DNA from: Marinibacterium sp050389775
GTDB taxonomy: Bacteria > Pseudomonadota > Alphaproteobacteria > Rhodobacterales > Rhodobacteraceae
Assembly (NCBI RefSeq): GCF_050389775.1
Contig: NZ_CP177144.1
Coordinates: 1,798,001-1,862,000 of the forward strand
Direction: 5' to 3'
Length of the DNA stretch: 64,000 nucleotides
Position numbers and translations under genes: made by a program
In this document: piece by piece, positions 19,030-27,947 of the stretch
How positions within the stretch are numbered: position 1 is the first letter of the stretch
Layout of the letters: each line of letters starts with the position of its first letter
The notes under the pieces: model-generated
What the model saw: the letters and a program-made list of their open reading frames with translations, nothing else
Told to the model about the DNA's origin: nothing
The model's database searches: none

Positions 19030-19084
19030 GTTCAGATGAACATCAGTTGCATATGCGGTGTATATACATTGCCTATGCGCAATG
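19030..19084. promoter_or_regulatory. Cluster of palindromes between divergent small genes
   Basis: Four palindromes lie in 55 bases: GTTCA-GA-TGAAC (19030-19041), GCATATGC (19049-19056), TGTATATACA (19059-19068) and CATTGC-N6-GCAATG (19067-19084). The region is far more AT-rich than its surroundings. It separates the 36-codon ORF from the RHH gene and is a good candidate for an autoregulatory operator. Confidence 0.5.
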
Positions 19085-19107
19085 TCAAGGTAAGGACAAG
19101 ACCTGTC

Positions 19108-19275
19108 GTGAACAAAAAAAACGAGAAAGCAGGCAAGAAGAACAGCCAGCTGGTCCTGCGCCTGGACAAGGATGAGCGGGATGCCTTTGTCGACCTGTGC
19201 AAGAAGCTCGACACCAGCGCCGCCCGCGAGATCCGCGGCTTCATCCGGGATTTCATGAAACAGAACGCCGACTGA
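19108..19275 (+). CDS. Small ribbon-helix-helix DNA-binding protein
   Basis: The 55-residue product has a lysine-rich N-terminus, a beta-strand (NSQLVLRLD, about 12-20) and two helices (DERDAFVDLCKKL and SAAREIRGFIRDFMK). This strand-helix-helix order with alternating hydrophobics is the RHH (CopG/Arc/MetJ) pattern; the dimer inserts the paired strand into the major groove. I chose the GTG at 19108, preceded by AAGGA; an ATG at 19075 would add 11 residues but has no site and lies inside a palindrome. Such proteins often repress their own promoter or act as antitoxins. No toxin gene follows (the next gene is an opposite-strand LysE exporter), so a plain regulator is more likely. Confidence 0.7.
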   Translation: MNKKNEKAGKKNSQLVLRLDKDERDAFVDLCKKLDTSAAREIRGFIRDFMKQNAD

Positions 19276-19315
19276 CCGGCCCCGGGAGGGGACGGGGCCG
19301 GGGGCAATCAGCGTG

Positions 19316-19938
19316 TCAGGACACCGGCCGACGCAGCACGGCCGTCATCAGCCCCATGCCCACCAGCGCCGCGCCGCCGGCCCGGGTCAGCCAGCCCAGC
19401 ACCGCCGGCCGGGCAATGGCCAGGCGCAGCCGGTCGGCCAGCAGCGCATAGGCCAGGGTGTTCAGCCCGGCGAGGCCCACGAAGGTGGCGATCAGCACGC
19501 CGAATTGCGGGGCCAGTGGCGCCTGGGGCTGGATGAATTGCGGCACGAAGGCCACGAAGAACGCAATCGATTTGGGGTTCAGCGCGGTGACCATCGCCGC
19601 ATGGCCAAAGACGCCCCGGGCCGTCACCTCGCGCCGGGGCACGGTCAGCCCTTCGGACGGGGCGCTGCGCAGCAGCTTGATGCCCATCCACACCAGGTAG
19701 GCCGCGCCCAGCCATTTCAGCACCGTGAACAGCGTGGCCGAGGCCATGACCAGCGCCCCCAGCCCCAGCACCGAGGCCGTCATCGCGATGAAATCGCCCG
19801 TGGCCACGCCCAGGGCGCAGGCCACGGCCACGCTGCGCCCCTTGGACAGGGCATAGCTGAGCACCAGCAGGACCGTCGGCCCGGGGATCAGCAGCAGCGC
19901 GGTCGAGGCCGCGACAAAGGTCAGCCACAGCTCGGGGC

Positions 19939-19942
<4 letters not shown>
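19316..19942 (-). CDS. LysE/RhtB family amino acid exporter
   Basis: This 208-residue inner-membrane protein has about six hydrophobic helices. The family signature is the N-terminal LLIPGPTVLLVLSYAL segment (about 17-32) followed by GVATGDFIAM; LNPKSIAFFVAFVPQF (about 121-136) is the second conserved block. Members export homoserine, threonine, leucine or other metabolites. It is translationally coupled to mtnP (ATGA overlap at 19939-19942), so a substrate linked to methionine or purine salvage is possible but unproven. Confidence 0.92.
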
Positions 19943-20814
<872 letters not shown>

Positions 20815-21018
20815 CTTTGCCTCAGCCATTCCTAAGTCATTGTCCGTTTGTCTGTCGCAAGCTAACACTTGGAACGGCGCTGACCACAGGAAATGGTTCG
20901 GTCGATGAGCTATGCGTGGGGCGCATGGCCGCTACCCATTTGGTCGCATGGAGTCACTCAGCCTCAGCGTGTAGGGTCCGCGCCAAACCTCACCCTCCCA
21001 TTTCTTTCAGGAATTGCC

Positions 21019-22647
21019 ATGCCCCGCGCCACCCTGGGCACGCTGACCACGCGTTTGACCCTTCCCGATCTTCGCCTGAACGGCGGGGACGACCTGACCC
21101 CGTCGCAGGTCCGCACCGATGTCCTGTCGGGCCTGACCGTCGCCCTGGCCCTGGTGCCCGAGGCCGTGGCCTTTGCCTTTGTCGCCGGCGTGCATCCGCT
21201 GGTCGGGCTGTATGCGGCCTTCATGGTCGGGCTGATCACCGCCGTCTTCGGCGGCCGGCCGGGCATGATCTCGGGGGCGACCGGCGCGCTGGCCGTGGTC
21301 ATGGTGGCGCTGGTGGCCGAACACGGGGTCGAATACCTCTTTGCCACCGTCGTGCTGATGGGCCTGATCCAGATCTTCGCGGGCATCATGCAATGGGGCC
21401 GGTTCATCCGCCTGGTGCCGCATCCGGTGATGCTGGGCTTTGTCAACGGGCTGGCCATTGTCATCTTCCTGGCCCAGCTGACCCAGTTCAAGGTCCCGGG
21501 ATCCGTGGAGATTTCCGGCCATGGCGGCGGCGGGGGCGAATGGCTGTCGGGCCTGCCGCTTTATACCATGCTGGCGCTGGTGGCCCTGACCATGGCCATC
21601 ATCTGGGCCATGCCCAAGGTGACCAAGGCCATTCCCGCGCCGCTGGCGGGCATCGGCATCGTGGCCGTCCTGGTCATTGTCTTCGGCATCGACGTGCCGC
21701 GCGTGGGCGACATGGCCTCGATCGAGGGCGGGCTGCCGCCGTTCCACATTCCGGCCGTGCCGCTGACCTGGGAAACCCTGCAGATCATCCTGCCCTATTC
21801 GGTGATCCTGGCGGCCATCGGCCTGATCGAAAGCCTGCTGACCCTGAACCTGGTGTCGGAAATGACCGGCAAGCGGGGCGGGGCCAGCCAGGAATGCATC
21901 GCCCAGGGCCTGGCCAACACCGTGACCGGCTTCTTCGGGGGCATGGGCGGCTGTGCCATGATCGGCCAGTCGATGATCAACGTGAAATCGGGCGGGCGGA
22001 CGCGAATCGCGGGGATCTGTGCGGCGCTCTTCCTGTTGCTCTTCATCCTCGTGGCCTCGCCGCTGATCGAACAGATCCCGCTGGCCGCGCTGGTGGGCGT
22101 GATGTTCATGGTCGTGATCGGCACCTTTGCCTGGAACTCGTTCCGCATCATGCGCCGGGTGCCGCTGATGGATGCCTTTGTCATCCTGCTGGTCACCGTG
22201 GTGACCGTGCTCGAAGACCTGGCCGTGGCGGTGGTCGTCGGGGTGATCGTGTCGGCCCTGGCCTATGCCTGGAACAATGCCAAGCGCATCCATGCCAAGA
22301 GCCACCGCACGCCGGAAGGGGCCAAGGTCTACCAGATCCAGGGCCCTCTGTTCTTCGGGTCGTCCGAAGGGTTCGTCGAGCTCTTTGATCCCAAGGCCGA
22401 TCCGGCCGTCGTGGTGGTCGATTTCGCCGACAGCCGGGTGGTCGACCAATCGGCGCTGCAGGCGATCGAGGCGGTGGCGGCCAAGTACGAGGCCGAGGGC
22501 AAGGAAATCCAGCTGCGCCACCTCAGCCGCGATTGCCACCGGCTGCTGAAGAAGGCCGGCCACCTGGTGGTCGACAGCGATGACGACCCCGATTACGAGC
22601 TGGCCGTCAATTACTCGGTGCGCACGGGCATCCTGGGCGGTCACTGA
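21019..22647 (+). CDS. SulP family anion transporter with STAS domain
   Basis: The 542-residue inner-membrane protein follows the SulP plan: a long multi-helix transport domain including GLTVALALVPEAVAFAF (about 38-54) and the family block GGMGGCAMIGQSMINVKSGG, then a cytoplasmic STAS domain from about residue 430 with VVVVDFADSRVVDQSAL. SulP proteins move sulfate, bicarbonate or other anions, often with H+ or Na+; the substrate cannot be assigned. The start at 21019 follows AGGA; an upstream frame to 20893 is unlike the family. A terminator follows at 22709. Confidence 0.93.
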   Translation: MPRATLGTLTTRLTLPDLRLNGGDDLTPSQVRTDVLSGLTVALALVPEAVAFAFVAGVHPLVGLYAAFMVGLITAVFGGRPGMISGATGALAVVMVALVAEHGVEYLFATVVLMGLIQIFAGIMQWGRFIRLVPHPVMLGFVNGLAIVIFLAQLTQFKVPGSVEISGHGGGGGEWLSGLPLYTMLALVALTMAIIWAMPKVTKAIPAPLAGIGIVAVLVIVFGIDVPRVGDMASIEGGLPPFHIPAVPLTWETLQIILPYSVILAAIGLIESLLTLNLVSEMTGKRGGASQECIAQGLANTVTGFFGGMGGCAMIGQSMINVKSGGRTRIAGICAALFLLLFILVASPLIEQIPLAALVGVMFMVVIGTFAWNSFRIMRRVPLMDAFVILLVTVVTVLEDLAVAVVVGVIVSALAYAWNNAKRIHAKSHRTPEGAKVYQIQGPLFFGSSEGFVELFDPKADPAVVVVDFADSRVVDQSALQAIEAVAAKYEAEGKEIQLRHLSRDCHRLLKKAGHLVVDSDDDPDYELAVNYSVRTGILGGH

Positions 22648-22708
22648 CCGGCCGCGCTCACGGCCCGGGGGTCCTGTCCCCAGGCGCCTCGGCCCTGTGA
22701 AATGTCTG

Positions 22709-22744
22709 TCACCCGCCGGCCCTGTCGGCGGGTGATTTCGTTTC
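22709..22744 (+). terminator. Terminator hairpin after the SulP gene
   Basis: TCACCCGCCG and its exact complement (22726-22735) form a 10-base-pair stem around a seven-base loop, followed by a T-rich run (TTTCGTTT). Confidence 0.75.
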
Positions 22745-22784
22745 CGCGCGATGATCCGGCCCGGGCGACCCCTGGTAGCCCGCG

Positions 22785-22822
22785 GTAGGATGGGTGACCC
22801 ACCCGTGGGCCACCCATCCTAC
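22785..22822. repeat. REP-like palindrome, GTAGGATGGGTG type
   Basis: GTAGGATGGGTG and its exact complement (22811-22822) flank a 14-base spacer containing a second small inverted repeat (CCCAC/GTGGG). The same arms recur at 39422-39449. It lies between the converging SulP and flavin reductase genes. Dispersed palindromes of this kind are REP-like elements, though no cognate transposase is in the window. Confidence 0.75.
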
Positions 22823-22869
22823 GACCGGCCCGCCTGGCCCGGCCGGCGGGCATCATGCCCCGGGTCGGA

Positions 22870-23475
22870 TCAGTCGTCGGGCCGTTTCAGCGAGAAGACC
22901 TCGGTGATCCGCGCATAATCGCGGTAGCCCAGCCGGGTCAGGGGCTGGAACCGGGTGACGTCGAACGCCCCGTCGACCAGGCAATCGTCGCGCATGTGGA
23001 TGCCGGTGACCTCGCCGAAGACGGCCTTGTTCGCCGCCCCGGGCAGGTCGACGATGCGGGTCAACTTGCATTCCAGCGCCGCCGGGGCGTCGGCCACCCG
23101 GTCGCAGGCAATCGTTTCGCAGGCGGCGGGGGCAATGCCGGCGGCCTCGAATTCATCCACCTCCCGAGCGAACCCGGCCGACGTGCGGTTCATCGCGTCG
23201 CGGGCGGCAAATTCGACGATGTTGACACAGAACACCCCGGTCTCGCGGATATTGGCCACGCTGTCCTTGGTGCCGTCCTGGTCGTCCTTGGCCGAGGTCG
23301 AGGCGAACATGACCTGGGGCGGCACATAGGCCACGGCGTTGAAGAAGGAATAGGGGGCCAGGTTGCGGATGCCCTGGCCGTCGCGGGTCGAGATCCAGCC
23401 GATCGGGCGGGGGGTGACGATGGCGTTGAACGGGTTGTGGGGCAGGCCGTGGCCGTCTTCGGGGCGATAGAACAT
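22870..23475 (-). CDS. Flavin reductase family protein (FMN-binding split barrel)
   Basis: The 201-residue protein matches the flavoredoxin/flavin-reductase-like group: NPFNAIVTPRPIGWISTRD (about 14-32) for FMN binding, NLAPYSFFNAVAYVPPQVMF, and the mid-protein block FCVNIVEFAARDAMN. Members reduce flavins for partner monooxygenases or act as stand-alone oxidoreductases. No monooxygenase neighbours it, so the partner is unknown. It is divergent from the GNAT gene downstream, with an 86-base shared upstream region. Confidence 0.9.
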   Translation of the reverse strand: MFYRPEDGHGLPHNPFNAIVTPRPIGWISTRDGQGIRNLAPYSFFNAVAYVPPQVMFASTSAKDDQDGTKDSVANIRETGVFCVNIVEFAARDAMNRTSAGFAREVDEFEAAGIAPAACETIACDRVADAPAALECKLTRIVDLPGAANKAVFGEVTGIHMRDDCLVDGAFDVTRFQPLTRLGYRDYARITEVFSLKRPDD

Positions 23476-23561
23476 GGGTCACTCCTCATGATTTGCTCCC
23501 GGGTTAGCCGCATGATAGGGCGAAGGCCACCCTTTCCGCCCAGAGCCCGGCCGCCGATCCC

Positions 23562-24056
23562 TTGCTGACCCTGACCCATGAACATCCCCACGATTGGTGG
23601 GAGGTCGAGGCGCTCTACGACCTCTGCTTTGCCCCGGGCCGGACGGCGCTGTCGTCCTATCGGCTGCGCGATGACGTGGCCCCCCTGACCGCGCTGTCGC
23701 GCATTGCCCGCGACGAGACCGGGGCCATGGCCGGGGCGATCCGGTTCTGGCCGGTCCATGTGGGCGGGGCGCCGGCGCTGCTCCTGGGCCCGGTGGCCGT
23801 GCACCCGACGCACCAGGGGGAAGGACTGGGCGCGATGCTGATCCAGGGCGGGTTGGATGCCGCCCGGGCCGGGGGCTGGGCCCGGGTGATGCTGGTGGGT
23901 GACGCGCCCTATTACGGCCGGTTCGGCTTTGAACGGCTGAGCGGTGTCGTGATGCCTCCGCCGACCAACCCCGACCGGGTGCTGGGCATCGCCTTGCAGC
24001 CCGACGGCTGGGCCGGCGTGCAAGGAGATGTCACGCGCTGGACCGGCGACGCCTGA
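23562..24056 (+). CDS. GNAT family N-acetyltransferase
   Basis: This 164-residue protein has the acetyl-CoA motif A region LLLGPVAVHPTHQGEGLGAMLI (about 84-105) with the Q/RxxGxG/A core, then VMLVGDAPYYGRFGFERL, a form shared with YhbS-like acetyltransferases. Translation appears to begin at TTG 23562, as no in-frame ATG occurs early and the first residues (HEHPHDWWEVEALYDLCF) fit the family. The substrate is unknown. It reads away from the flavin reductase gene. Confidence 0.85.
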   Translation: MLTLTHEHPHDWWEVEALYDLCFAPGRTALSSYRLRDDVAPLTALSRIARDETGAMAGAIRFWPVHVGGAPALLLGPVAVHPTHQGEGLGAMLIQGGLDAARAGGWARVMLVGDAPYYGRFGFERLSGVVMPPPTNPDRVLGIALQPDGWAGVQGDVTRWTGDA

Positions 24057-24148
24057 CCGGCGGGCGCCCGGCGGCCGGGCCTTGCCCATCGCGGGCCTCC
24101 TGCGCGACAGATATTGAAACGGCGGCCCTTTGTGACGATCTTTGGGCC

Positions 24149-24913
24149 ATGGACAGCACCATGACCGACATCCTGCAGGTCGGCCCGGTCGATACCGAGG
24201 CCGAACTTGATCGCCTGGCCCGCCAGTACCGTTCGGCCAGTGGCCCGGGCCTGCGCCTGCTGAACATGGCTGGTTCGCAGGCCGATGCCCTGATCGACCG
24301 GCTGCCGTCAGGCATCCGCGACAACCTGGTCGATGCGACCGAAGCCGCCCTGCGCCTGTCGATGCGCGCGGCCAATGGCAGCCGGGCGGCGGTGCCCGAC
24401 CAGAAGCGCTGGGTCAACACGGCCGTGGCCTCGGCCCTGGGGGCGGCGGGCGGCTTTGGCGGGGCGCCGACGGCGCTGATGGAACTGCCGGTCACCACGA
24501 CGCTGCTGCTGCGCGCGATCCAGGGCGCGGCCCGGGCCGAGGGCTTTGACCCGGCGGCCGACAGCGTGACCTTCGATTGCATCCGCGTGTTGTCGGCGGC
24601 CGGCCCGCTGGAGGATGATGACGGCGCCGACCTGGGGTTCTATACCCTGCGCATGACCCTGACGGGCGGAGCGGTGCAGAAGATGATCTCTGCCGTGGCC
24701 CCGAGGCTGGCGCTGGTCATGGGCCAGAAGCTTGCCACCCAGATCGTGCCGGTCCTGGGCGCGGTGGCTGGGGCCACGACGAATTACATCTACGCGCGCT
24801 ATTACCAGGACATTGCCCATGTCCATTTCGGCCTGCGCCGGCTGGCGATCGAGGCTGACATGCCACGCGAGATCCTGGTCGAACGCCTGCGCGAGCGGAT
24901 GCGGCTGACCTGA
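24149..24913 (+). CDS. EcsC family protein
   Basis: The 254-residue product resembles EcsC-family proteins, named after the third gene of the Bacillus Ecs ABC transporter locus. Typical features are the central glycine/alanine-rich stretch TAVASALGAAGGFGGAPTALMELPVTTTLLLRAIQ (about 91-125) and the later ALVMGQKLATQIVPVLGAVAGATTNY, both possibly membrane-associated. No ABC transporter genes adjoin it, so the classical Ecs role does not follow from context. The molecular function is not established. Confidence 0.8.
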   Translation: MDSTMTDILQVGPVDTEAELDRLARQYRSASGPGLRLLNMAGSQADALIDRLPSGIRDNLVDATEAALRLSMRAANGSRAAVPDQKRWVNTAVASALGAAGGFGGAPTALMELPVTTTLLLRAIQGAARAEGFDPAADSVTFDCIRVLSAAGPLEDDDGADLGFYTLRMTLTGGAVQKMISAVAPRLALVMGQKLATQIVPVLGAVAGATTNYIYARYYQDIAHVHFGLRRLAIEADMPREILVERLRERMRLT

Positions 24914-25133
24914 CCTGGCCGGACCTGAACGGCGGACTTGGATGGCCCTTGGTGGGGCAGGGCGGTGCCAAGGCTCGTTTTGCGGGCATCTCCCGGCCCG
25001 CCGGCCGGCCGCGTCGCCCAAGTCGCGGGATGCAAAGGCCCTTGTTCCGTTCGGCATCTGCGCAAAATTTAGCCGTGAACTGTCCGGGCCGGTCCTGTAG
25101 AACAGGGGGCGGGCAAGGGGGCCCGGTTTTTAA

Positions 25134-25598
25134 ATGTTGGTAAAACAGATGCCGCTATTGGTGCGGCCGGAACGCAAGACGGACATGCGCACGCAATTTG
25201 CCGCGTTGTGCTACCGGGTCAAGGCAGACAGGCCGGAAGTGTTGTTGATCACCTCGCGCGGGACGGGGCGATGGATCGTGCCCAAGGGCTGGCCGGTGGC
25301 CGGCATGACCCCCGCGGCCTCGGCCGAGCGCGAGGCCTGGGAAGAGGCCGGCGTGCGCGGGCGGTTCCACGACATCTGCCTGGGGCTTTATTCCTACATC
25401 AAGATCGTCGAGGACGGGCCCGATCTGCCCTGCGCGGCGATGGTCTACCCGGTGCGAGTCAAGACCCTGGCACGCAGTTATCCCGAGCGCGGCCAGCGCA
25501 AGCGCAAGTGGTTTTCGCCCAAGAAAGCCGCCGAGCGGGTGGCTGAACCGGAGCTGGCGCGGATCCTGCTCGATTTCGACCCGGCGGCGCTGCCCTAG
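25134..25598 (+). CDS. NUDIX hydrolase (diphosphoinositol/dinucleoside polyphosphate type)
   Basis: The 154-residue protein has the tail of the Nudix box, REAWEEAGV, which supplies the metal-binding glutamates. The first glutamate of the consensus (G-x5-E) is replaced: the segment reads GWPVAGM. The preceding WIVPKGWP and the RKWFSPKKAAERV block point to the Aps/DIPP-like branch that hydrolyses dinucleoside polyphosphates or inositol pyrophosphates. Start is ATG 25134; ATG 25149 is an alternative. It stands alone between EcsC and DUF1178. Confidence 0.88.
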   Translation: MLVKQMPLLVRPERKTDMRTQFAALCYRVKADRPEVLLITSRGTGRWIVPKGWPVAGMTPAASAEREAWEEAGVRGRFHDICLGLYSYIKIVEDGPDLPCAAMVYPVRVKTLARSYPERGQRKRKWFSPKKAAERVAEPELARILLDFDPAALP

Positions 25599-25662
25599 GC
25601 GGCTGGGCGTGGCGGGCGCGCATCTGCCGCCGCGACACGCATTGGGCCGGGCGGGCGGCGGC

Positions 25663-25690
25663 TTGATCTTGCCGCGTTAAGGAATATTTA
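25663..25690 (+). promoter_or_regulatory. Predicted promoter for the DUF1178 gene
   Basis: TTGATC (25663-25668) and TATTTA (25685-25690) are separated by 16 bases, 28 bases before the start codon. The -10 element sits inside a small inverted repeat (GGAAT-N5-ATTCC), which could be an operator. Confidence 0.4.
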
Positions 25691-25717
25691 ATTCCCATCT
25701 GCTTTCGTGAGATCGGA

Positions 25718-26269
25718 ATGATCCAGTATTCGCTGAAATGCGCCGCGGGCCATGCGTTCGACAGCTGGTTCCAGTCGGCAGATGCCTATGAAAAACTCGC
25801 CGGGGCGGGGATGGTCAGCTGTGCGATCTGTGGATCGAGCGAAGTGACCAAATCCATGATGGCCCCCAGAGTGCGGCCTTCGCGCAAGGCCGCGGCTGTG
25901 CCTCCGGGCGAAACCGGCCGTGGGGCCGGGGGAGCGGGCCATGACCAGGGCCATCCCGGGACCACGGTACGGGGCGGGGATCGGGGCGGCGCGCCGGGCC
26001 AACGGCCGGCCGGGGCGCCGGTTCGGGGCGATCTGCGGGCGCCGGGCAGCGACCTGGAAAAGGCCATGTCGGAGCTGCGCCGCCAGGTCGAGGAAAAGGC
26101 CGATTACGTGGGCATGGAATTCGCGACCGAAGCCCGGGCGATGCACAATGGCGACAGCCCCGAACGCCCGATCTATGGCGAGGCGCGGCTGGACGAGGCC
26201 CGCAAGCTGCTGGAAGACGGCGTGCCCGTCGCCCCGCTGCCTTTCCGGCCCACGCGCAAGACCAACTGA
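25718..26269 (+). CDS. DUF1178 family protein
   Basis: The 183-residue protein begins MIQYSLKCAAGHAFDSWFQS and continues VSCAICGSSEVTKSMMAPRV, the hallmark of DUF1178. The N-terminal Cys/His set (KCAAGH then CAIC) looks like a zinc ribbon. The middle is a low-complexity Gly/Ala/Arg linker (about 65-110) and the C-terminal helical region (SELRRQVEEKADYVGMEF) is conserved. The function is unknown; a zinc-binding or regulatory role is only suggested by the cysteines. The gene has its own probable promoter and no coupled neighbours. Confidence 0.9.
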   Translation: MIQYSLKCAAGHAFDSWFQSADAYEKLAGAGMVSCAICGSSEVTKSMMAPRVRPSRKAAAVPPGETGRGAGGAGHDQGHPGTTVRGGDRGGAPGQRPAGAPVRGDLRAPGSDLEKAMSELRRQVEEKADYVGMEFATEARAMHNGDSPERPIYGEARLDEARKLLEDGVPVAPLPFRPTRKTN

Positions 26270-26489
26270 TCCCCGGCCGGTGGGGCCGGCCGACAAGCCC
26301 TGCAGACACGCCCGGTGATCCCGTCCATGCTCCCACCCCGGCGACGTCGCGCGTGTGGTGCAGCCTGCGCGGGCCCGCCCCGCATGGCCGGGATCACCGC
26401 CCCCGCGCGGGCGCCTTCTTGCCCCCGGCTGAAAGCTGCCTTATGAGCATGCGGAATTCGCACTCTCAGCCCAAGGAATAACAGGCGCA

Positions 26490-27728
26490 ATGTCCGTTCT
26501 GGTGATGAAATTCGGCGGTACCTCGGTGGCAAACCTGGACCGGATCCGCCGCGCCGCGAAACGGGTCGGGGTCGAGGTCGCCAAGGGCCACAACGTCATC
26601 GTCATCGTCTCGGCCATGGCCGGGCGCACCAACGAGCTGGTCGGCTGGGTCGAAGAGACCTCGCCGCTGTTCGACGCGCGGGAATATGATGCCGTGGTGT
26701 CCTCGGGCGAAAACGTCACCGCCGGCCTGATGGCGCTGACCCTGCAGGAAATGGGCGTTCCGGCGCGCAGCTGGCAGGGCTGGCAGGTGCCGTTGCAGAC
26801 CTCGTCGGCGCATTCCTCGGCCCGCATCGAATCCATTCCCACCGACAACATCAACGCCAAGTTCGGCGAAGGCATGCAGGTGGCCGTGGTCGCGGGCTTT
26901 CAGGGCATCAGCCCCGAGGGCCGGATCACCACCCTGGGCCGGGGCGGAAGCGACACCACGGCCGTGGCCTTTGCCGCGGCGTTCGATGCCGTGCGCTGCG
27001 ACATCTACACCGACGTGGACGGGGTCTATACGACCGATCCGCGCATCTGCGAGAAGGCCCGCAAGCTCGATCGCATCGCCTTCGAGGAAATGCTTGAGCT
27101 GGCCAGCCTGGGCGCCAAGGTGCTGCAGACCCGGTCGGTGGAACTGGCCATGCGCTTTGGCGTGCGCCTGCGGGTGCTGTCGAGCTTCGAGGAACAATCG
27201 GACAATGCCGGCACCCTGGTCTGTGCCGAGGAGGACATCATGGAATCCAACGTTGTGGCCGGTGTGGCCCATTCCCGCGACGAGGCCAAGCTGACGCTGA
27301 TCTCGGTCGCCGACCGGCCGGGCATCGCCGCGCTGATCTTCTCGTCGCTCAGCGAGGCCGGGGTCAATGTGGACATGATCGTCCAGAACATCTCGGAAGA
27401 GGGGCGCACCGACATGACCTTCTCCTGCCCGACCAACCAGGTCGCGCGGGCGGAACAGGCGCTGGACAAGGCCAAGGAGGCCGAGATCCTGAATTACCGT
27501 GAGGTCATCGCCGATACCGGGGTGGCCAAGGTGTCGGTCGTGGGCATCGGCATGCGCAGCCATACCGGCGTTGCCGCGAAAATGTTCAAGGCGCTGTCGG
27601 ACGAGGGCATCAACATCAAGGTGATCACGACGTCCGAGATCAAGATCTCGGTGCTGATCGACCGCAAGTACACCGAGCTGGCCGTGCAGTCGCTGCATGA
27701 TGCCTTCGAGCTGGAAAAGGCGGTCTGA
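26490..27728 (+). CDS. lysC: Aspartate kinase
   Basis: Aspartokinase phosphorylates aspartate at the head of lysine, threonine and methionine synthesis. The 412-residue protein shows the kinase start VMKFGGTSVANLDRI (KFGGTS at 7-12), TLGRGGSDTTAV for aspartate/ATP binding, and two C-terminal ACT domains (about 265-412) for feedback control. No lysine riboswitch was recognised in the 220-base upstream gap. A strong terminator follows. thrC of the same pathway lies 13 kb away, not in an operon. Confidence 0.97.
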   Translation: MSVLVMKFGGTSVANLDRIRRAAKRVGVEVAKGHNVIVIVSAMAGRTNELVGWVEETSPLFDAREYDAVVSSGENVTAGLMALTLQEMGVPARSWQGWQVPLQTSSAHSSARIESIPTDNINAKFGEGMQVAVVAGFQGISPEGRITTLGRGGSDTTAVAFAAAFDAVRCDIYTDVDGVYTTDPRICEKARKLDRIAFEEMLELASLGAKVLQTRSVELAMRFGVRLRVLSSFEEQSDNAGTLVCAEEDIMESNVVAGVAHSRDEAKLTLISVADRPGIAALIFSSLSEAGVNVDMIVQNISEEGRTDMTFSCPTNQVARAEQALDKAKEAEILNYREVIADTGVAKVSVVGIGMRSHTGVAAKMFKALSDEGINIKVITTSEIKISVLIDRKYTELAVQSLHDAFELEKAV

Positions 27729-27758
27729 GCAGGGCCCGACGGGCGTGCCGACCATTGC

Positions 27759-27785
27759 AGGGCGTCCTTCGGGGCGCCCTTTTTC
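27759..27785 (+). terminator. Intrinsic terminator after lysC
   Basis: A nine-base-pair stem (AGGGCGTCC with GGGCGCCCT, one G-T pair) closes a TTCG tetraloop and is followed by five T residues. Confidence 0.9.
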
Positions 27786-27947
27786 ATGGACCCGGGCGGG
27801 GCGGAGCAGGGCCGGAAAAGGGCGGCGCCGGCCGGGGGATCAACTGGCGATTGCATATTTTCTCTTTTGCCTTCCGTGGTGTCTGTGGTCTAAGCGGTGG
27901 AACCGGACCCCGACGTCCGGGGTATCGAGGGGAGCATCGGTCGGTCG

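Noticed and set aside
18895..19275. Toxin-antitoxin pair made of the RHH protein and the 36-codon ORF
   Set aside because: The genes are divergent rather than a cotranslated pair, and the small protein has no toxin signature.
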